Made by a program: the position numbers and the translations under genes. A DNA stretch of 64,000 nucleotides, taken from NCBI GenBank assembly GCA_951213105.1, contig OX578137.1, forward strand, positions 79,052,104 through 79,116,103, written 5' to 3'. The DNA is from Amaurobius ferox. Its lineage: Eukaryota; Arthropoda; Arachnida; Araneae; Amaurobiidae. How positions within the stretch are numbered: the stretch's first letter is position 1; each line of letters starts with the position of its first letter. The notes under the pieces are model-generated. The model was not told the origin of the DNA. It searched no databases and was given only the letters and a program-made list of their open reading frames with translations. Of this stretch, positions 34,894-47,130 are shown piece by piece.

Positions 34894-35288
34894 CCGCATA
34901 TCTGTATCTTTAAAATTGAGCGAGTTATATTTAATTGAAAATTGAACATTGTGAATGGAGATCATATATCACATTAGAAATGTAAATTTGTGGCATATCA
35001 CAAAATAGATAAAGCTTGATGATAACATACATAGGATACCCAACAGCGTAGTGAGTACCACTGCTGTATGTTTCTGTCTATGTAATGTTCTATTAAGATG
35101 CATTTGTGATAAAAATTCTGACACATATTAACGTATTTTTCATCTAAACAATTTCCATCGTCAATTTGTTTAAGATTCCTAATTTCACTGATGAAACAGC
35201 CTTTCACATTGTCCGGAAAAGTGGCAGAAGACAGATTTTTTCCCTTATCATAATTTAGTTGATTTTAAAGACACAGATATGCTGTTTT

Positions 35289-36800
35289 TTAACACTTTAC
35301 AACATAGTTGAAAAGTGTTTATGACGTTGTTCATTCTGTCTGTCTGTCTGTCTGTCTGTCTGACTGTCTGTCCGTTAGTACGATAACTGCCGTAAAAATG
35401 GCTTTATCAAAATGAAATTTTAGTATGTTATTCAGACGGTCTGTGGGACTTATGGGAATATAAATGAATAATATCACCCAATTCGTTTTGGATTGAACCC
35501 GGATTGAAAAAATAAAATACATTGAACCCTATGGGACTTAATTTTTCAAACATGTTTTAAGCAAATTTAAAATACTTCAAAAGTTTTATTGCTTCGAAAA
35601 GTTGTTTCGAAAGTTTGAGGAAATATTCAAATTATCCCATAAAATATATAAAAAAATTTCAGCAAAATATATTCAGTATATATTTAAATAAAAATTAAAA
35701 TAATAATTACACCCTTTATATGAAGAGATTACGTGACCTACTTCAAAATAAAATATGGCATTCATCTTGTTTCAAAATCGTCATTTTTAAAGTTCGTTTT
35801 AATTCATATTTAGTGTTGTATCCGTCTTAAAAACCGCTTTAATTTTGCTTATATTCTGTGCATCTGCATACTGAAACAACGCAATTACAGTATATTTGAG
35901 TTTAAATGCTCATCCAACTTTGATTATTTCTACAATGAAGCCTAATTTTTACTTATAGAAAATGTAAACACCACAAGATGTAGAACGAGTTGTAAAAGAA
36001 TTGCTGCTTTTCTTTAACGAAAAATCATTTAGCTCATGGAGTCTGCAATATAGTTGATATGAATGAAACCTTCATTGATTTTACTCAGAGAACCAGACGA
36101 TTTTTTCGATGAAGTTTTAAGCATAGGGTTAAATTACTTGTACCTCCATGGTTTTAAGTTTTTAAATAAAACAAATTATTATGAAATTGTGGTGAACGAA
36201 AGGATTGGAAAAAAGTTTATGAATGAAATGCTGCTTTTATATAGAGGCGATTTATATTTCAATGACGTCATTTGAATAAAGTTCATTTGTTTTCAATGAA
36301 GTTTCCAAATATAATAAATTATTGTATTTTTATGATAATTTAAAAAATATTACCGAGGAATGTATTGCATTGTAAATATGTTTAAACCAGGCAATTTATA
36401 TTTCAATGTCGTCATTTGAATGAAGTTCAATATTTTTCGATGAATTTTTAAGTTTTTAAATATAATAAATTAATGTAGTAGTGTGATAGTTTTAAAAATA
36501 TTACCGAGGAATGTATCGCATTTTAGAGATTTTTAAATAAATTTGGATTGAAGTTGGAAAGTGTTTCATAATGAATTCAGGCAATTTATATTTCAATGTC
36601 GTCATTTGAATGAAGTTCAATATTTTTCGATGAATTCTTAAGTTTTTAAATATAATAAATTAATGTAGTAGTGTGATAGTTATAAAAATATTACCGAGGA
36701 ATGTATCGCATTTTAGAGATTTTTAAATAAATTTGGATTGAAGTTGGAAAGTGTTTCATAATCAATGCTTTATGCGCGATTGATTTTTCTTGATTTTTAA
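35289..36800 (+). repeat. Family B element, copy 3 (right arm)
   Basis: Starts TTAACACTTTACAACATAGTTG and has a CTGT microsatellite at 35336-35370. It ends CATAATCAATGCTTTATGCGC. It contains a near-perfect 190-bp tandem duplication (36388-36577 and 36578-36767) plus an older diverged unit at 36245-36387. Confidence 0.8.
36388..36767. repeat. 190-bp tandem duplication inside family B copy 3
   Basis: CAGGCAATTTATATTTCAATG recurs at 36388 and 36578, and the intervening bases match almost completely by eye. The left-arm partner has no second copy, so the duplication arose after the inverted repeat formed. Confidence 0.85.
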
Positions 36801-37027
36801 TGTTCTTGTTGCATAACATATAAAAATTTTCTGATTGACCAAATTTGTCTAAGGATGTCGTATAAATATTTAAAAAGTGTAACATTTTGAAAATGATTTG
36901 GAGGAATATTTCATTAACATAGACTTATTTCATACCTTACTTTCAACATTTTTGAAATTTACATTGCCACATATCTCCAACACGAGGTGAATTAAAGCGC
37001 GTTTCAATCTTTTGGGGACATCTTGTA

Positions 37028-37424
37028 TATTCATATTATAGGTGATGCATTATTCAAATCAAAGAGATGTATTATTAAATTGTTTCTTTCCTTGTTCATC
37101 ACAGAAATGCATCAGATTTTTTAAATGAATTATTTAGCTTCGAAACGTTTTTCTTCCTCCAATATCAAACAGTAGAATAAACTTTAGGCACAAGAAGTTT
37201 ACTTGGAGATTTTTTTGGGGATAAGAATGCAGACAAAAATCCATCATTAGTTAATTAACTTCATTAAGCACATTAAAAAGGATAGCAAATAAAAAATAAT
37301 GACATATCTTTTTAGTAGACTGTTAAAAGAATCATTTTCCATTTACAAAACATTCTTCATTGAAATTAAATATCCCTTAATGTACAGTTTCTCAAAGCAA
37401 AGTATAGCACAAATAACGAAAATA
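37028..37424. other. AT-rich spacer
   Basis: No gene or repeat recognised. Confidence 0.35.
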
Positions 37425-37494
37425 TGATGTGAGCAGAACATGACTTTTCTCGTGTAATGCAATGAATATACTTATTTCATGGTGAAAAAATGAT

Positions 37495-37632
37495 GCATAA
37501 GATTGGAGAGAATCTTGCATCAATCGGGAATAACACCTGGATCTACGAACTAGCCAGGCGGCGGTCTAACTTTGAGTTACTCTGGACGAAATTGCAATCT
37601 CTTATTGTCGAAATGGATTTATAAGATCCATG
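37495..37632 (-). repeat. Degenerate tRNA-derived SINE head inside family A copy 6
   Basis: In complement: GCAATTTCGTCCAGAGTAAC, CTCAAAGTTAGACCG (A-box position) and GGTGTTATTCCCGATTG (B-box position). It matches the insertion at 5200-5316 in position and sequence. Confidence 0.55.
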
Positions 37633-37648
37633 ACATACTGTATTTAAT

Positions 37649-38500
37649 CGGTTCCGGACATAATCCCAAAAGCCGAAATCCCGACAAGCCAGAATCCCGA
37701 CAGCCGAAATCCCGACAAGCCAGAATCCCGACAGGGTCGAAATTCCGACAAGTCAAAATCCCGACAAGATCGAAATCCCGACAAGTCAAAATCCGGACAG
37801 CCGAAACCCACTCTTGCATAGACTAATACAACACTAAAGCGGTCATCGCAGTGACGTCACTAGGGTTAGAATTTACTAATCAGCCTCCCCCCCCCCACGC
37901 ACATGCGCTGGACTCACGTTGGGCCCACGCACATGGCTCTCTACGCCTGTATGTATAGCTTGATCAAAATTATCGGCGTTTTTACATCTCTACATTTTAC
38001 AAATTAAAAGTTTTAATCACTAAATCATAACAATTATGCCATTACTGAAATAAATTTTGGCAAATTGAAATGACAAAGATTAAAATGATATAACAGGTCG
38101 GTATAAGATTTAGGAAATTCATTTTATTAAAAAAGAAAAAAAACACTTACACATTCTGCATACGTTCAAATAGCATATTCAAATAGCATATGGCCATTGT
38201 CGTAGCAAGCGGATGGAGACAAGAGGGAGCGTGAGTCCAGTGCATGTGCGTGGGGGGGGGGAGTGCTGATTAGTAAATTCTAACCCTTGTGACGTCACTG
38301 CGATGACCGCCTTAGTGTTGTATCAGTCTGTGCAAGAGTGGGTTTCGACTGTCGGGATTTTGGCTTGTCGGGATTTCGACCTTGTCGGGATTTTGACTTG
38401 TCTGGATTTCGACCCTGTCGGGATTTTGGCATGTCGGGATTTCGGCTGTCGGGATTCTGGCTTGTCGGGATTTCGGCTGTCAGGATTAAGACCCAGACCC
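37649..38500. mobile_element. 852-bp Foldback-type element with 9-bp target duplications
   Basis: Arms 37649-37919 and 38230-38500 are inverted copies. Each arm starts with tandem units of about 15-17 bases such as CCGACAAGCCAGAATC and CCGACAAGTCAAAATC. Each then has CGAAACCCACTCTTGCA, AGTGACGTCACT, a C-run and ACGCACATGCGCTGGACTCACG. GTATTTAAT flanks both sides (37640-37648 and 38501-38509). The empty site is preserved in family A copy 2 near 5340. Long arms built of short tandem repeats plus a 9-bp duplication match Foldback/Mutator-like elements. The 84-, 66-, 79- and 66-codon frames on both strands (KSRQ/RDFD repeats) are translations of the arm minisatellite. Confidence 0.85.
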
Positions 38501-39834
38501 GTATTTAATGTTGAAATGTACATTTGTGGCTTTTCCAGATGACAATATGCAAAACTTTTTTGTTCTTAATTAACTTATATTTCACGAAACTCTAAATTCA
38601 TAATTATCAATATTTTTTTCAACCTCAATAAGCAATATAATCCATATATTAAAATATGTAAATACTAAATTTATCTATTAGACCTCATTTTCATTACGTG
38701 GCGTCATTTTTACAATTTTGAAGAAATGTTCTTCAATCTAGGTCTAAATATTAATAAGACGGCGATATGTCATTAGATTATTCACCAAGTTCGCTAAATG
38801 TATTGCAAAATGTTGCAGACAAATGGGGAGAAGAGCTTTCCAATAGGAGTGTACTAGAAGGTATGTCCGTCATATGACGGAATTAAAAATTTGAAAAACA
38901 TTACCTTCCATTTAGCATCAGTTTTTGGAGACACTTTTATCAATTTTTAAGCACTTTCGATAACTTTTGCAATCAATTTTCAAAAAATCGCCAAGTAGGC
39001 GATATTCCGCTAAAAATATTGAATTTTCATCGATTAGTCGTCATTTTCATTGATTTAGAGACATTTTTCTTAATTTCGCGAAATTTTCGTTAATTTGGCA
39101 ACATTTAAAAGTCGCTGAATGGCGACACTTCGTCAAATTTGTCCCCAAAATATCGCCAAACATTATGGATGGAGAAATAGGTTATTCTTATAGTCGATAA
39201 ATGACTATTGGCGTCCAAATACAAAACTATTACCCAAACTATATTTTCTCATGAATGGAACGCGCTAGATCCACGATAATGATGTCAGCACATTTATCGC
39301 ATTAAAGTACATATCAAAAGTAAACTTATTTCACAATAGTTAAGATTTTTTTTTATTTTATGTGACTTTTTGATAAATTTATTTGAAAAATTTCCAATAT
39401 GTTGAGAACCGTTTGTGCTAGCATTCTAAAGTTTATGTCAATCGTTTTCTAATGAAAAATTATATAAGGAATGATGATTTGCGTAACTTTATTAAAGGTT
39501 TTAATTTCTTGATTTTTTCAAAATTTCACTCGAAAATTGTGTAAGTTCTGAACATTAAATTGCGCTTAAGAGCAATAGACTTCCAGTATTTACGGATTGC
39601 AATTTTTGTACCAAATTTCGTTGAAATTGCTCCATTCGTTCGTGAAATATCGTCCCCACAGACTCCTGACACACACACACATACAAACACACGCAGACAT
39701 TACCTCAAAAATGTTTGATTCGTGATCAGAGATGCCTGAAAAGTGTTCTATCGTCGATATCTTGAATTCGAATTATCGACCCCGTCACAATACTTTCCTT
39801 ATACATTATACTATGTGATTAAGGAAAGTAAATA

Positions 39835-40715
39835 GAAACAACAAGGAAATATAAACATATGCAAACAAACAAATAATAAAATGCAGAAAATATAAACTCA
39901 AAGAAATACAAAATTCGACTAGAATTGTCATACCCAGGAGAAATATTGAGACATTGACAAATCATTAAATAAATTTTTGGAATTTTTATTGATATGAATA
40001 TATTAAAAGAAATCCAAATAGAAAACTGAAGAATAATGTTCTGAGTAATGACGGCAGAAGAAAAATTATACCTCTGACACTTCATCCAACGATGATTAGC
40101 GATTGAAGATGTTCTTTTTCAAGGTATATGCAATTTTTATATTATATTAATGGGTACATTAACGCACGTTTACTTTGATCTGTATAGTATAGTCAACATT
40201 GACACGGAATTTGATAAATTTAACAATTACTAAAGTTTTCAGAACGATAATTAAGAGAAAACAAATTAGTTTCATTGATTGGGAAGAACATCTTTTTGAA
40301 GTAAAACTTGAGAATTCTAACGATTTTATGACTACTTTTAGAATAAAAAGAAAGGCACACAGTAGTTCTAAACGTTTTGTCTGGATCTCTCTTGCTCTGA
40401 GGTGGCTTAGAAATTTATAAAAAGCAATATCAAAAATTTTCGGCGAGAATCCATGATCTAAGCCGACAACTTTTAAATATGTTTTTCTATTTTTCTTATT
40501 TGATTCCCTTTCGCGAAACTAGGTGGCGCTGCTATAACGGAATCTGTCGTTAAGCCATTTGACCCACAGTCTTGTGTTTATTTGAGTGTTCAAGTCCAGA
40601 CTTATTACACTGTACGGGGCATTCAAATGATTTCTGAAACTTACGTATGCTCATGTATCTTTATTTTTGCTACATTTTACGTTGTAAACTGTAGCAAAAC
40701 TGTTTGCTACATTTT
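39835..40715. other. Spacer, no gene supported
   Basis: Frames 39819-40085 (minus) and 40199-40420 (plus) lack recognised domains. A more balanced stretch GAAACTAGGTGGCGCTGCTATAACGG at 40516-40541 may be part of an unrecognised mobile element. Confidence 0.35.
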
Positions 40716-40717
40716 AC

Positions 40718-41231
40718 GTCTGATGTGGGCAGCACATGACTTTCCTTATATAATGCTATGAATTTACTACTTTCACTGCAAAAAAAAAATAGGTTGTTCT
40801 TAGATTATTTCCAAGGTATTGAATTTTCATTTATTAGTCATCACTTTCATTGATTTAGTGTCATTTTTATACATTTAGCAATATTTCCGTTAATTTTACA
40901 ATATTTAAAAAAGTCCCTAAGTTGGCGACATTTTGCCAAATTGATCGCCAAAATCTCGACAAGTGTTATTTATGGAGAAATAAGTTATTCTTATACCAGA
41001 TAAATGACTATTGGCGTTCAAATGCAAAAGTATTACTCAAAGTATATTTTCTTATGAATGGAACAATTTAGACATACATACACACACACATACACACACG
41101 GACATCACCTTAAAAATGTTCGCTTCGTGATCAGGGATGCTTGAAACTGGCTTTCCAGTCGAAAACTCGAATTCGAATTTTCGGTCTCGTCACAATATTT
41201 TCCTTATACATTATTGTATATAAGGAAAGTA
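40718..41231 (+). repeat. Family A element, copy 7 (internally deleted)
   Basis: Begins TCTGATGTGGGCAGCACATG and ends GTATATAAGGAAAGTA, but jumps at ~41070 from the core directly to the CA-rich tract, losing ~400 bases. Ends are intact, as in typical internal-deletion derivatives. Confidence 0.8.
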
Positions 41232-41715
41232 ACCAGTTCATTTTTGATTGTGCCCAATGTCATAAGTTTTACTTATAAGTCAAAATGCTCAGCAATTTAC
41301 CATCAGCGAGAATTTTTGTTTACATACGATAACAAATTCAACCGCTTAGGTGATGCTAAACAAAGGACATTTAAGGTAGTGTCATCTTTGTTTTGAAATT
41401 TAGCGACTTGTTTGAGGAGATTCCACTGCTTTAAATGACGACCAGACTAAGTAGAACATTGAATCTATTAAATAAATTGCTAAGTATAATATTATTTTTC
41501 TCTGAGTATACAATTCGGGCACCATTTGTATGATCATGTGAATAATGGATCTATTATAAATCAAAGCAAAACAGAAGGTGTTGGTTAGTAGCGACAGTCA
41601 CATGTAAGAAACATCAGATTTTCTTTATCCATTTGACATTTTCTGTTGCAAAATGTAACTTTTAATTTTGAAAGAATGAATTTGACAGAAGAACTGAATA
41701 TAAGGTCTGAAATAC

Positions 41716-43173
41716 TACTTTCCCTATATACATAATGTATAAGGAAAGTATTATGACGGGGCCAAAAATTCGAATTCGAGTTTTCGACAGGCACGTTTCA
41801 AACATCCCTGAACATGAGTCAAACGTTTTTGAGATGATGTTTGTGTGTGTATATATGTGTGTGTGTGTTTGTGACTGTGGAGACGATATCTCACGAAAGA
41901 ATGGAGCGATTCAAACGAAATTTAGTACAAATATTACAATCTGTGAATATTGGAATCCTATTGTTTCTATACGTACTAGAACAGTCAGAACCCCTGCTAA
42001 ATTTTCGAGTCAAATTTTGAAAAAATCATAAAAATATCAAAATCTTCAATAAAGTTACGTTAATAGTCAGTTCTTACGTAATTTTTTCACATAACTTTTA
42101 GAACGCTGGCATGAACCGTTCTCGAGATATTGTACATTTTTCATAAGAAATTATCAAAAAGCATATAAAATAAAATAAAAATATTAAATAGTGTGAAATA
42201 TGTTCATTTTTCATAAGTTCACTTTTTACACTTCACATATATATCATGCCATAAATTTGGTGACATAATTATCGTGGATCTAACTCATTCCATTCATGAA
42301 AAAAGATAATTTGGGTAATATTATTGTTTTTGGACGCCAATAGCCATTTACCTGCTATAAGAATAACGTATTTCTCTCTCTATGACGCTTGGCGAGATTT
42401 GGGCGGAATGTCGTCAACTTGGTGACTTTTTTTAAATGATGTCAAATTTACGAAAATATCAAGTTGATAAGAATTATGTTAAATCAATAAAAATGAAGAC
42501 TGATTGTTAAAAGTTCAATATCTTGGAAATGATATATAAGTAGATTATAAGAATAACCCATTTCTCCAACCGTAACGCTTGGCGAGAAATTGAGCGGGAC
42601 GCCGCCAACTGTGCGACTATTTTAAATGATGCCCAAGTGACAAAAATTTCGTCAAATTGATAAAAATGACGCCAAGTGGGATGTAATGTCTCGCAAATTC
42701 TGATTTCCGTCGTATGACGGTCCTACCTTCTAGTATATAAGAAATGCTCTTTGTCTGTAACACTTGGTGATGCATTTGGCGAACTTGGGGAATAATTTAT
42801 CAAAGTATAGCAGACTGGGCGATACGTCACCCCCAGATTAACAAAAACATCGTCAAAATTGCAAAAATGACACTAAATTAATGAAAATTACGGATAATTG
42901 ATGAATCAATTATTAAAATATTTGAATATATGAACTATCGCTTATTGGGGATGCTTTCAATATTGATAATTATTTATTTAGAGTTGTGAGAAATATAAGT
43001 TAATTGGGTACTTTGAAATAGTTTTACATGTTGTGAACCGTAAAATTGCCAAATGTACAATTCAACGATACAAACGTGGTACCGTGTATCTTATACGTTA
43101 TTTTTTTACTGTAAAATGAGTAAATTCACTGCATTATGTAAGGAAAGTCATGTGTTGCCCTCATCAGCTTTTT
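41716..43173 (-). repeat. Family A element, copy 8 (long reverse form)
   Basis: Begins TACTTTCCCTATATACATAATG, ends CATGTGTTGCCCTCATCAGC. The core is expanded: the GGCGAGA...CGCCAACT block with its ~20-bp units is present at least three times (42380-42510, 42570-42720, 42770-42910). It is inserted in the hAT-derived unit. Confidence 0.8.
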
Positions 43174-43901
43174 TCATGATAGAAAACCCTGAATGTCCAG
43201 CTGAAAAATGTCTTTAGTTTTCATATTTGAAAATGTGGAACACATTTTAAAATGCATACGGGAAATCTATTTTAAAACACACACTTCTTTTAAACACTAT
43301 ATTGCAGTAGTTTTCAATGCAGAATCCGCTGACTTCTTTGAGACCGTATCAAATTCTAAGGGGCCCGAGAGTAATACAGAAAGGATATGTTATAATTAAT
43401 AATATGTTTGTAAATTCCTAGGTGTTATCGTATTATCGGGCATATTTTAACAATCCGAGAAGAGCTAACGGGAATAATCACTATCCAAATTTCGTTCAAA
43501 TATTGTAAATGGCTATCTTGATCACACAAGGAAAGCGTTGAAGTGCTTAACTCCTACCAACTATTTCCTACCACTTATTTTTGTGAAACTGCTTTCTCCA
43601 AGCTCACTTATTTGGAATTTAAGTTAAGGAATAGTTTGAAAATTTCGAAAACATGAAGTTGACAGAAAATCTGAATATAAGGTCAAGACTATTATTCCAT
43701 GATGACAAATCATGAATATCCCACTGAAATTTTTCTTTAGTTTTCCTATTTGAAAATGCGGATGAATTTTGAAATTCATACAAGAAATCTATTTTAAAAC
43801 ACATCCTTCTTTTAAATACTATATGGCAGTAGTTACCAATGTAGATTTCGCTGATGATTCTGGGACCGTGGTAAATTCTCAGGGGTACGAGAATAATACA
43901 G

Positions 43902-44856
43902 AAAAAATCTGATGTAGGCAACACATGACTTTCCTTATATAACGTAATGAATTTACCACTTTTACAGTAAAATAAATAGGTTTTCCTTATAGTAGTTACT
44001 AATATTCTTTCCAAGATATTGAATTTTCGACAATTAGTCGTCATTTCATTGATTTAGCGTCATTTTTAGCCATTTGGCGAGATTTTCGTTAATTTGTCAA
44101 CATTTCAAAAAGTCGCCAAGTTGGCAGCATTCCGCCAAAATTCGTAGCCAAAATCTCGCCAAGCATAATGGACAAAGAAATAAGTTATTCTTACAGCAGA
44201 TAAATGAATATTGGCGTTCAAATACAAAAGTATTACTCAAAGTATCTTTTTTCATGAATGGAACGAGCTAGATCCACGAGAATGATGTCACTCAATTTAT
44301 CGCATGGTATTACATATGAAAAGTGAACATGTTACTCAATAGGAATTTTTTTTTATGTGACTTTTTCATAATTTTTTTGAAAAATGTACAATATCTCGAG
44401 AACGGTTCATGTTAGTGTTCTAAAATTTATGCCAATCGTTTTCTAATGAAAAATTACATAAGAAATATGTCTATTTGCGTAACTTTATTAGCGGTTTTGA
44501 CTTTTTAACGATTTTTCCAAAATTTCATTCGAAAATTTAGGGGGGTTCTGAACATTCGATCACGTATAAAAACAATAGGCTTCCAGTGTTTACGGATTGT
44601 GATTTTTGTACCAAATTTGGTTCGAATCGGTCCATTCGTTCGTCAGTTATCGTCTCCACAGTCTCACTGACACACACACACACACATACTTTCACACACA
44701 CACACACACACACATACACACACACAGACATCACTTCAAAAATGCTTGATTCGTGATCAGGGATGCTTGAAACGTGCTCTCCCGTCGAAAACTCGAATTC
44801 GAATTTTCGACCCCGTCACAATACTTTCCTTATACATTATGTATATAAGGAAAGTA
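43902..44856 (+). repeat. Family A element, copy 9 (full length)
   Basis: Begins GAAAAAATCTGATGTAGGCAAC, ends GTATATAAGGAAAGTA. A long CA tract lies at 44668-44727. The 141-codon minus frame (43619-44044), the longest in the window, starts in its core and runs out into hAT-derived sequence. It has no domain and is a chance frame. Confidence 0.85.
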
Positions 44857-45530
44857 ATATGTATTAAAATTTATGAAATCCTTGTAAAATCCTTAGACTT
44901 TAAATTAAAAGCTATTGAATAGTTTGCAAACGAAACTAAATCAATCATTTAAGTTGTAACCACTGGCGTATTTTAACAATCCGAGGGGAGCTAACCGGAA
45001 TTACCATTAGTAGAGTTTCGGTTAAATATTGTGAATATTTTTCTGGATCTCACAAGGAAAGCGTTGAAGTATGTAACTCCTATCAATTATTTCTTACCAC
45101 TAATTTTTGTGAAACTGCTTTCTCCCAGCTCACGTATTTGAAATCTAAGTTAAGAAATAGTTTGGAAATATAGAATGACTGGTAATACAATTATAGTTAA
45201 TTAAACCGAACGTTGTTATTCAAAATTCTAAAACGCATCATCGTTCCTCTCATTAAATTGTGTTGTGATGATAGTTATTGGTAACGTAACTCTACTTGTT
45301 TAGATTTTTGTAATGTTCATATTTAAATTCATCTTATGCAATTTCCCGAATCTCCATTCTTAATTTATGATCACAATAATTGGCGTTCCTTCCTACAGGC
45401 TTTAAATTTATTTTATTACATCTAAATTTCATTTATATTTGGTATTACAAAAATGTATGTTACATATTTTAATTTATGATGTCAAGGGGTCCGCAATGTT
45501 TGCTTCCTCATACGTAGTATTTGGAAAATT

Positions 45531-46205
45531 ATTGTTTTTTTCACTAAAATTTTCTTCAAGTTCGGGATTTTTTAAGTAATATATGTTTTAAGACCTCCTG
45601 GACACGTTTTGACTATTTTTGGAGGGATTCCCGACTATCTGTCTATTTGACTGCCTGATGTCTGTGGTCGATGTATTGTTTACACGATTGCAGCTGCAAA
45701 TATTAATGGGTTTTCACAAAACTTTATATCCTGATTTGTTATCAAAATATCTAGAACTAGATGGAATTTTTTTAATTCAAGAGAAAACATCGAAAATTTA
45801 TAAATTTTTAACATGGCTGCATAGGACAAAATTTGAAATACTTAAAAGGATAATAATACTTAAAGGTATAAAAGGATTTATTTATGTATCAATAATGACT
45901 AGACTTAAAATATTTGTTTAAACAATAATTGTTGTGAAAAATAGAGACGTTACAATTTATTTTTGTTCTTGACATCATTAGCCCTCACTCCCGAAGGACA
46001 AGTTACACCCCTTGGGGGTGGAGGGACATTATCAAATATGATGTCAAACGGAAGATGCGTTTAAACCCTTTAAAGTGAAGAATAACCCGCTATAATTACA
46101 ATTATTTGGCTCAACGATACAGATTTTTTAAATTTTGTCTTGTAAAATTTGAAAAATAAAGGATGAATTCTGTTATGAGAAAGTCGAGTTGAGCAACACC
46201 TTAGC
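45531..46205. other. Spacer with a short inverted repeat
   Basis: A 100-codon plus frame (45619-45921) has no recognised domain. At 45970-46050 TTGACATCAT and ATGATGTCAA enclose a compact GC-rich segment (CTCACTCCCGAAGGACAAG...CCTTGGGGGTGGAGGG), possibly a tiny MITE. Confidence 0.35.
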
Positions 46206-46208
46206 TTA

Positions 46209-47130
46209 TTACTTTCCTTATATACAATAATGTATAAGGAAAGTATTTTGATGGGGTCAGAAATTCGAATTCGAGTTTTCGACGGGAGAGCATGTTTCAA
46301 GCATCCCTGATCACGAATCGAACATAGTTCAGGTGATGTCTGTGTGTGTGTATGAGTGAAACCTTGGAGACGATAACTGGCGAACAAAGGGACCGATTCA
46401 AACGAAATTTGGTACAAAAATCGCAATCCCTGAATATTGGAAGCCGATTGTTTTTATACGCAATCAAATGTACAGAATCCCCCTAAATTTTCGAATGAAA
46501 TTTTGAAAAAATCATCAAAAAATCACAACCTCTACTAAAGTTACGCAAATAGACATTTCTTATGTAATTTTTCATTAAAAAGCGATTAACATAAATTTTA
46601 GAACGCTAGCATGAACCGTTCTCGAGATATTGCACATTTAAAAAAAATTATCAAAAAATTATATAAAATAAAAAAAAAAATATTTCTTATTGCTAAACAT
46701 GTTCACTTTTCATATGTAATATCATGCGATAAATTGGATGGCATCATTCTCGTGAGTGAATATTTCATTCATGAAAAAAGATACTTTGAGTAATACTTTT
46801 GTATTTGAACGCCAATAGTCATTTATATGCTATAAGAATAAATTATTTTTCCGTGCATAACACTTGGTGAGATTTTGGCGGCGAATTTGGGGGAATGTTG
46901 CCAACTTGACGACTTTTTTATATGTTGTGAAATTAAAGAAAATCTCGCCAAATGGATTAAAATGACGCTGCATTAATGAAAATAACGACTAAATGACGAA
47001 AATTCAATATCTTGAAAAAAAATAAGTACCTACTATAAGAATAACCTATTTTGTTTTTACTGTAAAAGTAGTAAATGCATTGCATTATATAAGGAAAGTC
47101 ATGTGCTGCCCACATCAGATTTTTTTTAAT
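46209..47130 (-). repeat. Family A element, copy 10 (full length, reverse)
   Basis: Begins TTACTTTCCTTATATACAATAATG, ends CCCACATCAGATTTTTTTTAA. Landmarks: TCGAGTTTTCGACGGGAGAGC, GTGTGTGTGTATGAG, CTCGAGATATTGCACATTT. The 118-codon and smaller frames are repeat translations. Confidence 0.85.

Larger units (their letters stand above)
33539..37025. mobile_element. 3.5-kb giant inverted-repeat element with TA-flanked ends
   Basis: Outer ends are CAGAATGTCCCAAAAAGATT and, complemented from the right, CAAGATGTCCCCAAAAGATT. TA lies directly outside each (33537-33538 and 37026-37027), as for Tc1/mariner-type target duplications. Arms run inward through a family B copy each, to CCGCATATCTGTATCTTTAAAAT on the left (~34919) and its complement on the right (~35263). 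The arms are about 1.38 and 1.77 kb; the right is longer because of internal tandem duplication. The ~340-bp centre carries a 69-codon minus frame of no known family. Confidence 0.75.
37425..39830 (+). repeat. Family A element, copy 6 (long form, hosts a foldback element)
   Basis: Begins ATGATGTGAGCAGAACATGAC, ends CCCGTCACAATACTTTCCTTATAC. It has the same extra segment as copy 2, including a degenerate minus-strand tRNA-like SINE (37495-37632) and the TATATTAAAATATGTAAATA stretch (38644). An 852-bp foldback element (37649-38500) lies inside that extra segment. Without it this copy would be ~1.55 kb. Confidence 0.8.
41580..45530 (+). pseudogene. Tandem hAT-type transposon fragments broken by two family A elements
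   Basis: A ~0.52-kb unit is repeated. CAGTAGTTTTCAATGCAGAATC (43305) and CAGTAGTTACCAATGTAGATTT (43827) resemble hAT terminal repeats and are followed by AAGGGGCCCGAGAG / CAGGGGTACGAGAA phrases. Two downstream blocks (43540-43660 and 45055-45175) read TTYFCETAFSKLTYL and TTNFCETAFSQLTYLKSKLR, the C-terminal signature of hAT transposases (TTYLCESAFS-L---K-K-R). The end of a third unit is at 41640-41715. A GGGGTCCGCAATG phrase at 45487 looks like the other hAT end. Family A copies 8 and 9 sit inside. Transposase N-terminus, zinc finger and the catalytic core are absent. Confidence 0.7.

Noticed and set aside
37572..38542. KSRQ/RDFD repeat proteins on both strands
   Set aside because: Translations of the short tandem repeats in the arms of the 37649 foldback element.
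43619..44044. 141-codon minus-strand frame, the longest in the window
   Set aside because: Begins in the core of family A copy 9 and runs into hAT-derived sequence. The first half recurs as a shorter frame in copy 5, and there is no domain.
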